Assembly: GCA_945897865.1 (NCBI GenBank) | Contig: CAMDHJ010000005.1 | Coordinates: 1 to 55,148, forward strand | Direction of reading: 5' to 3' | Length of the DNA: 55,148 nt | From: Tepidiphilus sp. J10 | GTDB taxonomy: Bacteria > Pseudomonadota > Gammaproteobacteria > Burkholderiales > Thiobacillaceae | Part shown: in pieces, positions 33,417 to 44,705 of the stretch | Numbering within the stretch: the stretch's first letter is position 1 | Layout: every line of letters starts with the position of its first letter | Notes under the pieces: generated by a model | Told to the model about the DNA's origin: nothing | What the model saw: the letters and a program-made list of their open reading frames with translations, nothing else | The model's database searches: none | Made by a program: the position numbers and the translations under genes

Positions 33417-35072
33417 ATGCTGCTGTCCCTGTCGATTTCCAATTTTGTGCTGGTCGAACAGCTGTCGCTCGATTTCAGCGCTGGTTTTTCCGTGTTGACC
33501 GGTGAGACCGGCGCCGGCAAATCCATTCTGCTCGATGCCATTTCACTGGTTCTCGGCGAACGCGCCGATGCCAGTGTTGTGCGGGAAGGTGCCGAACGGG
33601 CCGAGATATCGGCTGAATTCGGCATCCCGGCGGCTAGCCAGGTAAACGATTGGCTGACTGAAAACGATCTCGCTGGCGAGGAAACTGAGCTGTTGATGCG
33701 GCGTGTGGTTGAGGTCTCCGGCCGCTCGCGTGGATTCATCAATGGACGTCCAGCCACCGCGCAGCAATTGAAGGCAGTGGGCGAGTATCTGGTCGATATC
33801 CATGGTCAGCATGCGCATTACTCCTTGCTCAAGGCTACCGAACAGCGACGTCTGCTGGATGCCTTCGGCGGTGCCGCCGAGCTGGCTGGTGAAACTGCGC
33901 GCGCTTATCGCGTCTGGCGGGAAGCTTTGGCACAGCGGGAAACGGCGCAGACCCATGCCGGCGAACAAGACGCTGAGCGGGAACGCTTGAGCTGGATCGA
34001 GCAGGAACTCGCCGGCCTCGATTTCAGCCTGGATATCTGGCAAGACTTGCAGGAATCGCATCGGCGGCTTGCGCATGCGGCCGATCTGGTCAACGGCGCG
34101 CAAACTGCCAGCAATACGCTGGAGGCGGAAGAGGCGGGTGTGCTGAATCGTCTGCGCGCTTTGCGCGTCAATCTGGCCGATCTGGCCGCCATCGATCCGG
34201 CGTTGTCCGAGCCGCTCAGCCTGCTTGAAAGTGCCACCGAAACCCTGCATGAAGCCGCGCGCGAACTGAGCCGTTACGCTGATCGTGTCGATCTCGATCC
34301 GGAAGCGTTGAATCTGGCTGAACAACGCATCACCGCAGTGCAGACCGCCGCGCGCAAGTTTCGCCTGCGGCCGGAAGAAATTCCCGACCATCTCGCCACC
34401 ACGCGCAGCCAGTTGCAGCAACTTGGCGCGGCCACCGATCTGGCCACCCTGGCGGCTGCCGAAACGGCGGCGGAAAAGGACTATCGCCACCTAGCGCAGT
34501 TGCTGTCGCAAAAGCGCCTGGCTGCGGTGGGCAAGCTGGATTTGGCGGTGAGCGCTGCAATGCAGCAATTATCGATGCAGGGGGGCCGCTTCGAAGCCGG
34601 TCTGGTGGAACGAGACGCCGCCGTGTTTGGATTGGAAGATGTCGAATTCCGCGTCTCGCCGCATGCCGGGCAGGGCGTCAAGCCGCTCGCCAAGACAGCT
34701 TCCGGCGGCGAACTGTCGCGCATCGGCCTGGCTTTGCAGACGGTGCTTTCGGGTACATCAGGCGCGCCAACCCTGTTGTTCGACGAGGTCGATAGCGGCA
34801 TCGGCGGCGGCGTTGCGGAAATTGTCGGTCGCTTGCTCGCCGATCTGGGCGGGACGCGGCAAGTGCTTTGCGTGACGCATTTGCCGCAGGTGGCGGCGCG
34901 CGCGGCGTGGCATTATCAGGTCAGCAAGCTGAATCGCGACGGGCGCGCCGTGTCACAAGTCATCCTGTTGAATCATCAACAGCGCGTCGAGGAAATCGCG
35001 CGCATGTTGGGCGGCGTCAAACTGACCGACGCAACCCGCGCCCATGCCGAGGAAATGCTGGTCGTCGGCTGA
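33417..35072 (+). CDS. recN: DNA repair protein RecN
   Basis: RecN (551 aa) is an SMC-like ATPase acting in double-strand-break repair. The N-terminal Walker A is 'LTGETGAGKSILLDAISL' (about 28-45). Coiled-coil arms occupy the middle. The C-terminal ABC signature 'TASGGELSRIGLAL' and Walker B 'PTLLFDEVDSGIGGG' complete the head domain. Start and length match the family. No LexA box is recognised in the 16-nt gap after nadK, so any SOS control would act further upstream. Confidence 0.96.
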   Translation: MLLSLSISNFVLVEQLSLDFSAGFSVLTGETGAGKSILLDAISLVLGERADASVVREGAERAEISAEFGIPAASQVNDWLTENDLAGEETELLMRRVVEVSGRSRGFINGRPATAQQLKAVGEYLVDIHGQHAHYSLLKATEQRRLLDAFGGAAELAGETARAYRVWREALAQRETAQTHAGEQDAERERLSWIEQELAGLDFSLDIWQDLQESHRRLAHAADLVNGAQTASNTLEAEEAGVLNRLRALRVNLADLAAIDPALSEPLSLLESATETLHEAARELSRYADRVDLDPEALNLAEQRITAVQTAARKFRLRPEEIPDHLATTRSQLQQLGAATDLATLAAAETAAEKDYRHLAQLLSQKRLAAVGKLDLAVSAAMQQLSMQGGRFEAGLVERDAAVFGLEDVEFRVSPHAGQGVKPLAKTASGGELSRIGLALQTVLSGTSGAPTLLFDEVDSGIGGGVAEIVGRLLADLGGTRQVLCVTHLPQVAARAAWHYQVSKLNRDGRAVSQVILLNHQQRVEEIARMLGGVKLTDATRAHAEEMLVVG

Positions 35073-35093
35073 AGTCGGCGCGGTTGATGCGGT

Positions 35094-35525
35094 TTATTTC
35101 TTTTCTCGGTGAGGGCAATTTTTGCGGTCGCATTCAACGTATAGATGCAATGCATGTTCGGCCAGTTTGAAGCCGTGCTTTTTTGCAATCGCATGTTGGC
35201 GACGCTCGATTTCCTCGTCGTAAAACTCCTCCACATGACCGCACTGCAGGCAAAGCAGGTGGTCGTGATGTCCCCCTCGGTTAAGTTCGTAAACCGCTTT
35301 GTCATTGTCGAAGTGATGCCGAATCAGAATGCCGGCATGTTCGAACTGGGTCAGCACACGGTAGACCGTGGCCAGGCCGACATCGACGCTTTCTGTCATC
35401 AACAGACGATACACATCGTCAGCGGTCAGATGCCGTTGGTCGGTTTGTTCGAACAAGGCAAGGATTTTCAGGCGTGGGCCGGTGACTTTCAGACCCAGGG
35501 TCTTGAGTTGATCAGTGCTGGTCAT
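35094..35525 (-). CDS. fur: Ferric uptake regulator
   Basis: Fur (143 aa) is an iron-responsive DNA-binding repressor. It has an N-terminal winged helix ('[17 protein letters not shown]', '[19 protein letters not shown]'), a metal-sensing '[16 protein letters not shown]' (His87, His88, His90; Cys92 and Cys95 for structural zinc) and a C-terminal Cys132/Cys137 pair. It is divergent from bamE with an 81-nt spacer, the standard arrangement in betaproteobacteria. A palindrome in that spacer may be shared control. Confidence 0.96.
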   Translation of the reverse strand: MTSTDQLKTLGLKVTGPRLKILALFEQTDQRHLTADDVYRLLMTESVDVGLATVYRVLTQFEHAGILIRHHFDNDKAVYELNRGGHHDHLLCLQCGHVEEFYDEEIERRQHAIAKKHGFKLAEHALHLYVECDRKNCPHREKK

Positions 35526-35526
35526 A

Positions 35527-35540
35527 TTGGCTGTTGGCTA
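35527..35540 (+). repeat. Two tandem heptamers (TTGGCTR)
   Basis: TTGGCTG (35527-35533) and TTGGCTA (35534-35540) form a two-unit period-7 repeat immediately upstream of the fur start codon. It is similar in period to the arrays at 23463 and 31377, though the unit differs. With only two units it could be chance. Confidence 0.5.
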
Positions 35541-35557
35541 TGAGTGGCGGAGTGATG

Positions 35558-35574
35558 CGCGCTATCATAGCGCG
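35558..35574. promoter_or_regulatory. Palindrome with overlapping divergent -10 elements (fur/bamE)
   Basis: GCGCTAT-C-ATAGCGC (35559-35573, extendable by one base pair) is a perfect inverted repeat centred on TATCAT. On the plus strand TATCAT, and on the minus strand TATGAT, both resemble -10 hexamers. One protein bound here could control fur and bamE together. It does not match the Fur consensus, which is AT-rich and repeats GATAAT. Confidence 0.45.
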
Positions 35575-35606
35575 GCTTTTGACCTGACCAACTTTTGAAC
35601 CCGCTC

Positions 35607-37236
<1,630 letters not shown>

Positions 37237-38442
37237 GCGGCGGTTGCTCGTATTCTGGTGGACAGCTTTATGGAGCTTGTCGGCCTGTGCTCAGGAACTG
37301 GGTGAAGGAGTCCAAGTACATGGTTTTATCAGCCAGAGCGCGGTGCATAACTCAGACAACAAAGTCGGTGGCAACAGCGACGATGAACTGGCCTGGGATT
37401 TGCGGGAGTTGGGCGCGAATCTGTCCTGGCGACCTAACCCGGATTGGCTGATTTCTGGTCAGGCCCTGGCGCGCTGGGCGGGGGATTCGGATGAGGGTGA
37501 ATTGCGCTTGGACTATGGCTTCATTGACCGAACTTTGATTGCTGATGGCGATGATCAAATCGGTGTTCGCCTTGGCAAAATCAAGAACCCGTACGGTTTT
37601 TTCAACACGACGCGTGACGTTGCGCATACCCGGCCTGGCATCATCATGCCTCAATCCATTTATCTTGACCGCATTCGCAATTTCCTCTTGAGCGCGCCTG
37701 GTGCGGCGGCATATGGCAATCACGCCAGCGATAGGATGGATTGTTCCTGGTCTCTCGCTGCGTTGCGTTTCGATGCCGACGATGCCGATCTGGAGCAACT
37801 GTTTCTGCTCGAAGATCGTCCAGGCAAGCTCGTGAGCGATACATCCTGGATTGCTCAGGTAATGAGTGAGATTGATGGTGGACGCTGGCGCATCGGATTG
37901 ACGCTGGGTGACGTCAATATGCACTTCGAACCAAGCGCTGGGATGGCGTTACTGTTCCCGCTACCACACCCCCTTCATTTGGATGGGGGGCGCAATCGCC
38001 TGCTGCCTTATGTGCTCTCGCTGGAGCACAACACGGAAAAATACAGCATAACCGGGGAGTACAGCCAGATCAAACATGACAGCCGTGACTATGGCTCTAG
38101 TGCGCTGGCGAATGGACTACAAAGACCCAACACGATTGAAGCCTGGTATTTGCAGGCAACTTACCGTCCAACCCCGGATTGGCGCGTCTATCTCCGTCGT
38201 GACGAGGTTTTTTTGGATAAAGACGATAGAAAGGGCCTCCTGGTTTCTCCGGGATTCCCTGGTTTTGCAAAATTTGCCAAGGATTGGACCTTGGGAGTGC
38301 GCTATGACGTCGATTCCTGGTCTTTCTCGGCGGAATACCACAAGGTGCATGGAACACTCTGGTTATCCCCTCTCGATACCCCATTGAGTTCCCAAAAGGA
38401 ACGTTGGGATATGCTTTTATTACAAGCTGCCTGGCGTTTCTG

Positions 38443-41235
38443 ATGTTTTCTGTTCCTTCCCGCTCCCGGTTTTTCAGCATCCGGCTGCGTATTCTGTTGT
38501 TCGCCGGTCTGGCCCTGGTATTAACCACCGCCGCATTCACCTGGCTGGCTTTGCGTCAGTTGGACGAGCGGCAAAGCTTGCTGTTGGTCGAATACCAAGC
38601 ACGTTCAGCCGACCTCGCTAGTCGTCTATTTCAGCAACAATCTGCGCGCTTGCAGTCACTGGGAACACTGGTCGCCGATATTCCAGGTGTGCGCAGTGCA
38701 ATGCGGAGTCGCGATACGACAGCTTTGGCGCGTGTGTTCGATCCATTCTGGTCGGATTTGAATCTGACGCATGGCCTTGACCGGGTGGCCTTCTTCGGCC
38801 CGGATAGTATTGAGCTTGCCGAGTGGGGCATGGCTGATGTCGGTGCGCGTGCGAAGAAACTAGCGGTTGAAGCTGGGATGGCGGAAACGCCGCAATCCTG
38901 GCTGGAATGTGGCGTTAAGTGTCTTTACGCCACTGCGGTTCCATTGGTCGAGGGGGGGCAATACCTGGGCGCCATTGTGCTTGCCACCGGTTTGCAGGAC
39001 ATGGTCCTGGATTTCCGTCGGCTATCAGGCGTTGAGTTGGCGATCATTCAGACTGGTGCGGGGTCAAGAACAGAAGCAGGCGAAAGAGTTAACAAGGTGT
39101 TGTCGGTCAGTGGCGGCAGTGTCTACGAGACCTTGGTTCGTTCGTTGCCCGGCAAACTCGTAAAAGCCCAGGTCATCGAACAGACGCGCGATAACCGACA
39201 TTTCCGGCTTTACCACTTTGCGGCCCCAGCGCCAGGCGATGGTGCTACCCGGTTTCTGGCGATCAATGATGTCACCGCCGAGTGGCGGGAAATGAATGAT
39301 TCGGTGCGTTCCAGCCTTGCATTGGGAGGCGCCATTCTGGTTTTCGCTTTAGGGCTGCTCTTTTTCATGCTGCGTCCGGCGATGAATCGTTTGCGGCAGG
39401 CGGTTACTGCGCTGCCGCTACTGGGTGAGGGACGATATGACGAGGCGCGCGATGCCTTTCAGTTGCCGCCCAAGCCATTGCATTTCCGCGATGAAGTCGA
39501 TGACCTGGCGGAATTGACTTACGCCTTGGCCAATACGCTTGAACAGTTGCATGCCGAGTCGCGAAATAACACTGCTTCGTTGAGCGCGCAAGCGATTCAA
39601 CTCGAAAAAGAGCGCGATTTCGTCGCTGGCCTGCTCGATACCGCACCGGTTTTGATCTTGACTTATTCTCTTGATGGGCGGATTCGTCTGGCCAATGCGT
39701 ACGCGGTTAGATGTTGTGGCATTTCGGGCGGCAAACTGCTTGGCCGTTCGTTCATGGGGGTTTTCCTGAATGCCTTGCAAGCAGAATCACATGCCATTCT
39801 GCTGAACAACTTGATACCGGGTGAAGTGCCACATAGCGAAGGCAGTTTTGAACACGATGATGGCGTCATTCATGATGTCATCTGGTTCCATTCCTGCCTG
39901 GAGGATGACGCTGGCGAACGGCTTTTCCTGTCGGTCGGTCTTGAAGTGACCGAATACCGCAAGGTTGAACGCAATCTGCGTTTGCTTTCTGAACATGACA
40001 GTGTCACTGGTCTGCTCAACCGTCGCGTTTTCAAGCGTGAATTCGATGCCATGCTGGTTGCGGGAGGGCAGGGCATGCTGATGGTGTTCGATATCGATGA
40101 ATTCAAATCGGTCAATGAGAGCGGCGGTCATGAGGGGGGCGATTACCTGCTTGCCGAGTGTGCCCGGTATATCCTCAATCTGCATCCACAACCGTTGTTT
40201 GCCGCGCGTTTGGGGGCCGATGACTTTGCTCTGGTGCTGACCGGCATCACCCCGGCTGAAGCGATTGTCATTGCGCGTAGCTTGAATCATGGTTTGCCCG
40301 CCTCCCATCTGGAGGCTGCCAGCTCTGCTTCTACCCGGAAGCACGTCACCTCCAGTGTTGGATTGGTGATGTTCCCAGAACATGGCGGCAATGCTGATGT
40401 CTTGCTGGCAAACGCCGAGATTGCACTTGCCCAGGCACGCATCAAGGGGCATGGCTCGTGGCATCTCTATACATTGGATGATCCTTACCGAGAGGCGGCC
40501 GGACGTCGCGCCTACTGGCGCGAACAAGTCGAGCGCGGCCTTGATGAGTCGGCTTTCGTCATGCATTTCCAGCCGATTCAGCATATCGATAGCGGCCACA
40601 TTGGGCACTATGAGGCGCTGATTCGTTTGAATGGCGGCGACGGCAAACTGATTGCGCCAGGCATGTTCATCGACGTCGCCGAGAGTACCGGCCTGATTCG
40701 CCGCATCGACCGCTGGGTCATTGAAACCGTGGTTGCTTTTGTCGCCAGCCAAGCACCCGAGATCAAGATTGCACTTAACTTGTCCAGTCGCAGTTTCGAT
40801 GATGATGTCGCATTTGAAACCATGCAGGCGGCGCTGATACGGCACAACGTAACGGGAGACCGTTTGCTGCTGGAAATCACTGAAACAGCAGCATTGGCGA
40901 ATTTGTCGAGTGCCATCCGCATCATGGGAAAACTGCGCGGCCTTGGCTGCGCCTTTGGCCTGGATGATTTCGGCGTCGGCTACAGTTCTTTCCAGTACTT
41001 GAAGGAGTTGCCTTTCGACTTCGTCAAGATCGACGGATCCTTCGTCAAAGGCCTGACTCAGCGGGCGGATGACGTGGTGTTCGTGAAAGCGCTGAACGAT
41101 GCGGTAAAGGGTTACGGCAAAGAGACCATCGCCGAGTTTGTCGAGGACGAGGAGACGCTGGCTATCCTGCGCGAAATCGGGGTCGACTACGCCCAGGGAT
41201 ATTTGATCGGTCGGCCCAGCCCGACGTTGCTGTAG
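38443..41235 (+). CDS. Sensory GGDEF-EAL protein (degenerate GGDEF, intact EAL)
   Basis: A 930-aa inner-membrane signalling protein: transmembrane helix near 17-37, a periplasmic Cache-like sensor (about 40-285), a second helix near 290-312, a linker, a PAS-like domain (about 395-515), GGDEF (about 525-685) and EAL (about 695-925). The GGDEF motif is replaced by Gly-Ala-Asp-Asp-Phe at 591-595, so cyclase activity is doubtful. The EAL domain keeps Glu724-Ala-Leu, the Asn of 'ALNLSSRSF', the Glu of 'LLLEITET', the Asp pair in 'DDFGVGYSS', the Lys of 'FVKIDGSF' and the Gln of 'DYAQGYL'. It should hydrolyse c-di-GMP. Start and previous stop overlap as TGATG. Confidence 0.9.
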   Translation: MFSVPSRSRFFSIRLRILLFAGLALVLTTAAFTWLALRQLDERQSLLLVEYQARSADLASRLFQQQSARLQSLGTLVADIPGVRSAMRSRDTTALARVFDPFWSDLNLTHGLDRVAFFGPDSIELAEWGMADVGARAKKLAVEAGMAETPQSWLECGVKCLYATAVPLVEGGQYLGAIVLATGLQDMVLDFRRLSGVELAIIQTGAGSRTEAGERVNKVLSVSGGSVYETLVRSLPGKLVKAQVIEQTRDNRHFRLYHFAAPAPGDGATRFLAINDVTAEWREMNDSVRSSLALGGAILVFALGLLFFMLRPAMNRLRQAVTALPLLGEGRYDEARDAFQLPPKPLHFRDEVDDLAELTYALANTLEQLHAESRNNTASLSAQAIQLEKERDFVAGLLDTAPVLILTYSLDGRIRLANAYAVRCCGISGGKLLGRSFMGVFLNALQAESHAILLNNLIPGEVPHSEGSFEHDDGVIHDVIWFHSCLEDDAGERLFLSVGLEVTEYRKVERNLRLLSEHDSVTGLLNRRVFKREFDAMLVAGGQGMLMVFDIDEFKSVNESGGHEGGDYLLAECARYILNLHPQPLFAARLGADDFALVLTGITPAEAIVIARSLNHGLPASHLEAASSASTRKHVTSSVGLVMFPEHGGNADVLLANAEIALAQARIKGHGSWHLYTLDDPYREAAGRRAYWREQVERGLDESAFVMHFQPIQHIDSGHIGHYEALIRLNGGDGKLIAPGMFIDVAESTGLIRRIDRWVIETVVAFVASQAPEIKIALNLSSRSFDDDVAFETMQAALIRHNVTGDRLLLEITETAALANLSSAIRIMGKLRGLGCAFGLDDFGVGYSSFQYLKELPFDFVKIDGSFVKGLTQRADDVVFVKALNDAVKGYGKETIAEFVEDEETLAILREIGVDYAQGYLIGRPSPTLL

Positions 41236-41258
41236 GCGCGAATAGATCCGCACCTACA
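41231..41258. repeat. REP-like palindrome
   Basis: TGTAGGCGCG (41231-41240) and CGCACCTACA (41249-41258) form a 10-bp stem with one mismatch around an 8-nt loop. It includes the stop codon of the EAL gene and resembles extragenic REP elements. A half copy lies at 4876. It may act as a weak terminator or stabilise the 3' end. Confidence 0.6.
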
Positions 41259-41266
41259 GTCACCCT

Positions 41267-41294
41267 CTTGAAGCTGGCCTGCTCGGCCTCATAA
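41267..41294 (+). promoter_or_regulatory. htpG: Sigma32 (heat-shock) promoter of htpG
   Basis: CTTGAAG (41267-41273), a 13-nt spacer and CCTCATAA (41287-41294) closely match the sigma32 consensus CTTGAAA-N11-16-CCCCATNT. It is placed 33 nt before the htpG ATG. The fit to a known heat-shock gene strengthens the call. Confidence 0.72.
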
Positions 41295-41327
41295 CCATTC
41301 CCTGTTTACAACAAGGGAAAGTGTAAC

Positions 41328-43226
41328 ATGACCGAAACCGTGAATGAACCCCAACAATCTGCAGCCAAGGAAACCCTGGGCTTTCAGGCCGAGGTGAAGC
41401 AACTCCTGCAATTGATGATCCATTCCTTGTACAGCCACAAGGAAATCTTTTTGCGCGAATTGATCTCGAACGCTTCCGATGCCGCCGACAAGCTGCGTTT
41501 CGAGGCCCTGACCGACGCCGCGCTGTTTGAAGCCGACTCCGAGCTGAAGATCAAGGTCAGCGTGGACAAGGACGCGAAAACCATCACGATCCGCGACAAC
41601 GGCATCGGCATGAACCGGCAGGAAGTCATCGAGCATATCGGCACCATCGCCAAGTCCGGCACGCGTGAGTTCTTCAGCAAGCTCAGCGGCGACCAGAAGA
41701 AAGATGCACAACTGATCGGCCAGTTCGGCGTCGGCTTCTATTCCAGCTTCATCGTTGCCGACCGTGTCACGCTGACCACCCGCCGCGCTGGCCTGACGCA
41801 GGAACATGGCGTGCGCTGGGAGTCTGAAGGTTCCGGTGATTACACGCTGGAAATGGTCGAGAAGGCGGATCGTGGCACTGAAATCGTATTGCACATGAAA
41901 GATGACGAAGCCGAATTCCTCGACGCTTGGCGTTTGAAATCGGTGATCCGCGAGTATTCCGACCATATCGCGATACCGGTCGAATTCATCAACGAGAAAG
42001 CTGAAGAAGGCCAGGACGCGGTGGAAACCGTCAATCGCGCCAACGCACTCTGGACGCGCGCCAAGAACGACATCACCGAAGACGAATACAAGGCGTTCTA
42101 CAAGCACGTCGGCCACGACTACGAAGACCCGATGGCCTGGACCCATGTCAAGGTCGAAGGTCGCCAGGACTACACCGCGCTGTTGTATGTGCCGGCGCAC
42201 GCGCCGTTCGACCTGTGGGACCGCGATGCAAAAGCCGGCGTCAAGCTGTACGTCAAGCGCGTGTTCATCATGGAAGACGCGCGCAAGCTGATGCCGTCCT
42301 ACCTGCGTTTCATCCGTGGCGTCATCGACGCTGCCGACCTGCCGCTCAACGTCTCGCGCGAAATCCTGCAAGAAACCCGCGACATGGAAATGATCCGTGG
42401 CGGCTGCGTGCGCAAGGTGCTCGACCTGCTCGACGATCTAGCCGAGAACCGCAAGGAAGATTACGCCAAGGTGTGGGAACACTTCGGCCGCGTGCTGAAG
42501 GAAGGCGTTGGCGAAGATCAGGGCAACAAGGAACGCATCGCCAAGTTGCTGCGCTTCCGCACCACCACGGTGGATGAAGAAACGGTGACGCTGGCCGATT
42601 ACGTCGGCCGCATGAAGGAAGGCCAGGACAAGATCTACTACCTGACCGCCGAGACGCTGGCGGCCGCCAAGGCCAGCCCGCATCTGGAAGCGCTGCGCAA
42701 GAAGGGCGTCGAAGTCATCCTGTTGGCCGACCGCGTCGACGAATGGTTGGTTGGCAATCTGTTTGAGTTCGAAGGCAAATCGCTCGCCTCGGTTGCCAAA
42801 GGGCAGGTTGATCTGGCTGCGATCAAATCGCCTGAAGGTGAAGAGCCTGCCGCTGATGCACCCAAGGCGGAAGAAGCGCAACCCTTGCTGGATCGGATCA
42901 AGGCAGCGTTGTCTGAGCGTGCCAAGGATGTCCGCGCCAGCAACCGGCTGGTCGAATCGCCGGCCTGTCTGGTTGCCGACGAAGGGGATCTGAATGGCAA
43001 TCTGGCACGCATGCTGAAGTCGATGGGGCAGGCCGTGCCGGAATCGACACCGATTCTGGAAGTGAACCTGTCGCATGCGTTGATGAAGCGCCTGGACGCT
43101 GAGGAAGGCCCGCGCTTCGACGAACTTGCCGGATTGCTGATGGATCAGGCGGTATTGCTCGATGGCGGCCAGCTGGCTGATCCGGCCGGCTTCGTCAAAC
43201 GGATCAACGCCTTGCTGTTTGACTGA
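41328..43226 (+). CDS. htpG: Chaperone protein HtpG (Hsp90)
   Basis: HtpG (632 aa) is the bacterial Hsp90, an ATP-driven dimeric chaperone in the cytoplasm. The GHKL ATPase site is clear: '[18 protein letters not shown]', '[13 protein letters not shown]' and '[15 protein letters not shown]'. The middle domain ('[20 protein letters not shown]') and the C-terminal dimerisation domain follow. Length is standard. It is transcribed from its own heat-shock-type promoter, consistent with stress control, and is unrelated to the signalling cassette upstream. Confidence 0.97.
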   Translation: MTETVNEPQQSAAKETLGFQAEVKQLLQLMIHSLYSHKEIFLRELISNASDAADKLRFEALTDAALFEADSELKIKVSVDKDAKTITIRDNGIGMNRQEVIEHIGTIAKSGTREFFSKLSGDQKKDAQLIGQFGVGFYSSFIVADRVTLTTRRAGLTQEHGVRWESEGSGDYTLEMVEKADRGTEIVLHMKDDEAEFLDAWRLKSVIREYSDHIAIPVEFINEKAEEGQDAVETVNRANALWTRAKNDITEDEYKAFYKHVGHDYEDPMAWTHVKVEGRQDYTALLYVPAHAPFDLWDRDAKAGVKLYVKRVFIMEDARKLMPSYLRFIRGVIDAADLPLNVSREILQETRDMEMIRGGCVRKVLDLLDDLAENRKEDYAKVWEHFGRVLKEGVGEDQGNKERIAKLLRFRTTTVDEETVTLADYVGRMKEGQDKIYYLTAETLAAAKASPHLEALRKKGVEVILLADRVDEWLVGNLFEFEGKSLASVAKGQVDLAAIKSPEGEEPAADAPKAEEAQPLLDRIKAALSERAKDVRASNRLVESPACLVADEGDLNGNLARMLKSMGQAVPESTPILEVNLSHALMKRLDAEEGPRFDELAGLLMDQAVLLDGGQLADPAGFVKRINALLFD

Positions 43227-43278
43227 GATGAACTGGTAGTTTTGGCTGTCGCGTAACTTATACGGCGCGGGCTATGCT

Positions 43279-43310
43279 CGGGGCTGCATCGGAATTCCGG
43301 TGCAGCCCCG
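43279..43310. other. Long palindrome between htpG and the second fccB
   Basis: CGGGGCTGCA (43279-43288) pairs with TGCAGCCCCG (43301-43310), and the centre TCGGAATTCCGG continues the symmetry with one wobble, giving a nearly 16-bp stem. No T-run follows, so it may be a non-canonical terminator for htpG, an mRNA structure, or an operator 22 nt before the fccB start. Confidence 0.6.
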
Positions 43311-43331
43311 AATCATTTCAGGAGGTCGCCT

Positions 43332-44642
43332 GTGCAACGTCGTCAATTTCTCCTTGCTGCTGGCAGCCTGGCCGGCTCGTTGGCCTTACATGCGAATGCC
43401 GCGCTGAGCGTGGGCGGCGCGCGGCCGAAAGTGGTCATCGTCGGCGCCGGTTTTGGCGGTGCCGCCTGCGCGCGTTATCTGAAACTGTGGGAACCGCGTG
43501 TCGAGGTCACATTGATCGAGCCGAACCAGCAGTTCGTCTCCTGTCCGATGTCCAACACGGTGATCGCCGGCCTCAACAAGCTGGATGACATCACCTTCCC
43601 CTACCGTTATCTGCAGGCTGCAGTCGATCAATTCGTGCCGGATACAGTGACCGCCATCGATCCAGTCAAACGCAGCGTTGTCACGGCCGGCGGTCGCAGT
43701 TTCAGTTACGACCGTCTGGTGCTGGCGGCGGGGGTCGAATTGATGTTCGACGAAATTCAGGGTTACGACCAGGCCGCCCAAAAAACTGTCAAACATGCCT
43801 GGAAAGCGGGTGCGGAACAGACCGGCGTGTTGCGTAAGCAACTGGAAGCGATGCCGGATGGCGGCGTCTTCGTACTGGCCATGCCGCGTGCGCCGTTTCG
43901 CTGTCCACCCGCGCCCTACGAGCGCGCCAGCCTGATCGCCCATTATTTCAAGCAGGCCAAACCGCGCAGCAAGATCATCCTGCTGGATGCCAACGAAGAC
44001 ATCATTTCTAAAAAAGCCCTGTTCACTACCGCCTGGAAGAAGCATTACGGCTACGGCACGGACAACAGCCTGATCGATTACCGGCCGAACAATTTGGTCA
44101 GCTCGCTCGACGCCAAGGCGATGCAGATCAGCACCGAATTCGAGGACGTGAAAGGCGATGTCATCAACCTGATTCCGCCGATGCGCGCAGCCGCCATTAC
44201 CGGCCCGATCGGTGCGCGTACGGGTGACAACGGCACCTGGTGTCCGGTCGATTACCGCACAATGGAATCCACCGAAGTGCCCAACGTTCACATCCTGGGC
44301 GACTCCATCTTGTCCAACCTGTCGAAAGCAGGCGCGCTGGCCAACAACAGCGGCAAGCTATGCGCCTCGGCGTTGGTGGAAATCTTCAACGGCCGCAAAC
44401 CCGATCCGGCGCCGGTGGTCACCAGCACCTGCTATTCCGCCAGTACCGACCACACCGCCTTCCACGTCGCTACCGTGTTCCGCTACCAGCCGACTGACAA
44501 CAGCATGGAGGTTCAACCTGGTGGCGGCGTGTCGGCCGAGGAAAGTGAGAAGGAATTCAAGATGATGCGTGGTTGGGCGAAAAACATCTGGGCCGACACC
44601 TTGGACTTGCCGCTGGAGTACAACTTTACCAACCGGATTTGA
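43332..44642 (+). CDS. Second flavocytochrome c sulfide dehydrogenase flavoprotein
   Basis: A 436-aa homologue of the FccB at 28.4 kb, similar along its full length. It has an export signal with 'QRRQFLLAAGSLAGSLAL' (Arg-Arg, probably Tat), the FAD loop 'VVIVGAGFGGAACARYLK', and all three key cysteines at equivalent places: Cys71 ('FVSCPMSN'), Cys191 ('FRCPPAP') and Cys367 ('TSTCYSAS'). A GTG start at 43332 lies 6 nt after GGAGG. No cytochrome c gene is adjacent, unlike the first copy. It may use the FccA of the other locus, another cytochrome, or have a different sulfur substrate. Confidence 0.88.
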   Translation: MQRRQFLLAAGSLAGSLALHANAALSVGGARPKVVIVGAGFGGAACARYLKLWEPRVEVTLIEPNQQFVSCPMSNTVIAGLNKLDDITFPYRYLQAAVDQFVPDTVTAIDPVKRSVVTAGGRSFSYDRLVLAAGVELMFDEIQGYDQAAQKTVKHAWKAGAEQTGVLRKQLEAMPDGGVFVLAMPRAPFRCPPAPYERASLIAHYFKQAKPRSKIILLDANEDIISKKALFTTAWKKHYGYGTDNSLIDYRPNNLVSSLDAKAMQISTEFEDVKGDVINLIPPMRAAAITGPIGARTGDNGTWCPVDYRTMESTEVPNVHILGDSILSNLSKAGALANNSGKLCASALVEIFNGRKPDPAPVVTSTCYSASTDHTAFHVATVFRYQPTDNSMEVQPGGGVSAEESEKEFKMMRGWAKNIWADTLDLPLEYNFTNRI

Positions 44643-44705
44643 GCGGCTTGTCCGGCAACAACTTGAAGCCTGAATTCTCGCGACTTGGCAGGATTTGCGT
44701 CGATT

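Noticed and set aside
35526-35606. Fur box autoregulating fur
   Set aside because: The palindrome there is GC-rich at its ends and lacks GATAAT-type repeats.
39787-41253. 488-codon open frame opposite the EAL domain gene
   Set aside because: All EAL catalytic residues are on the plus strand; the minus-strand protein has no recognisable domain.
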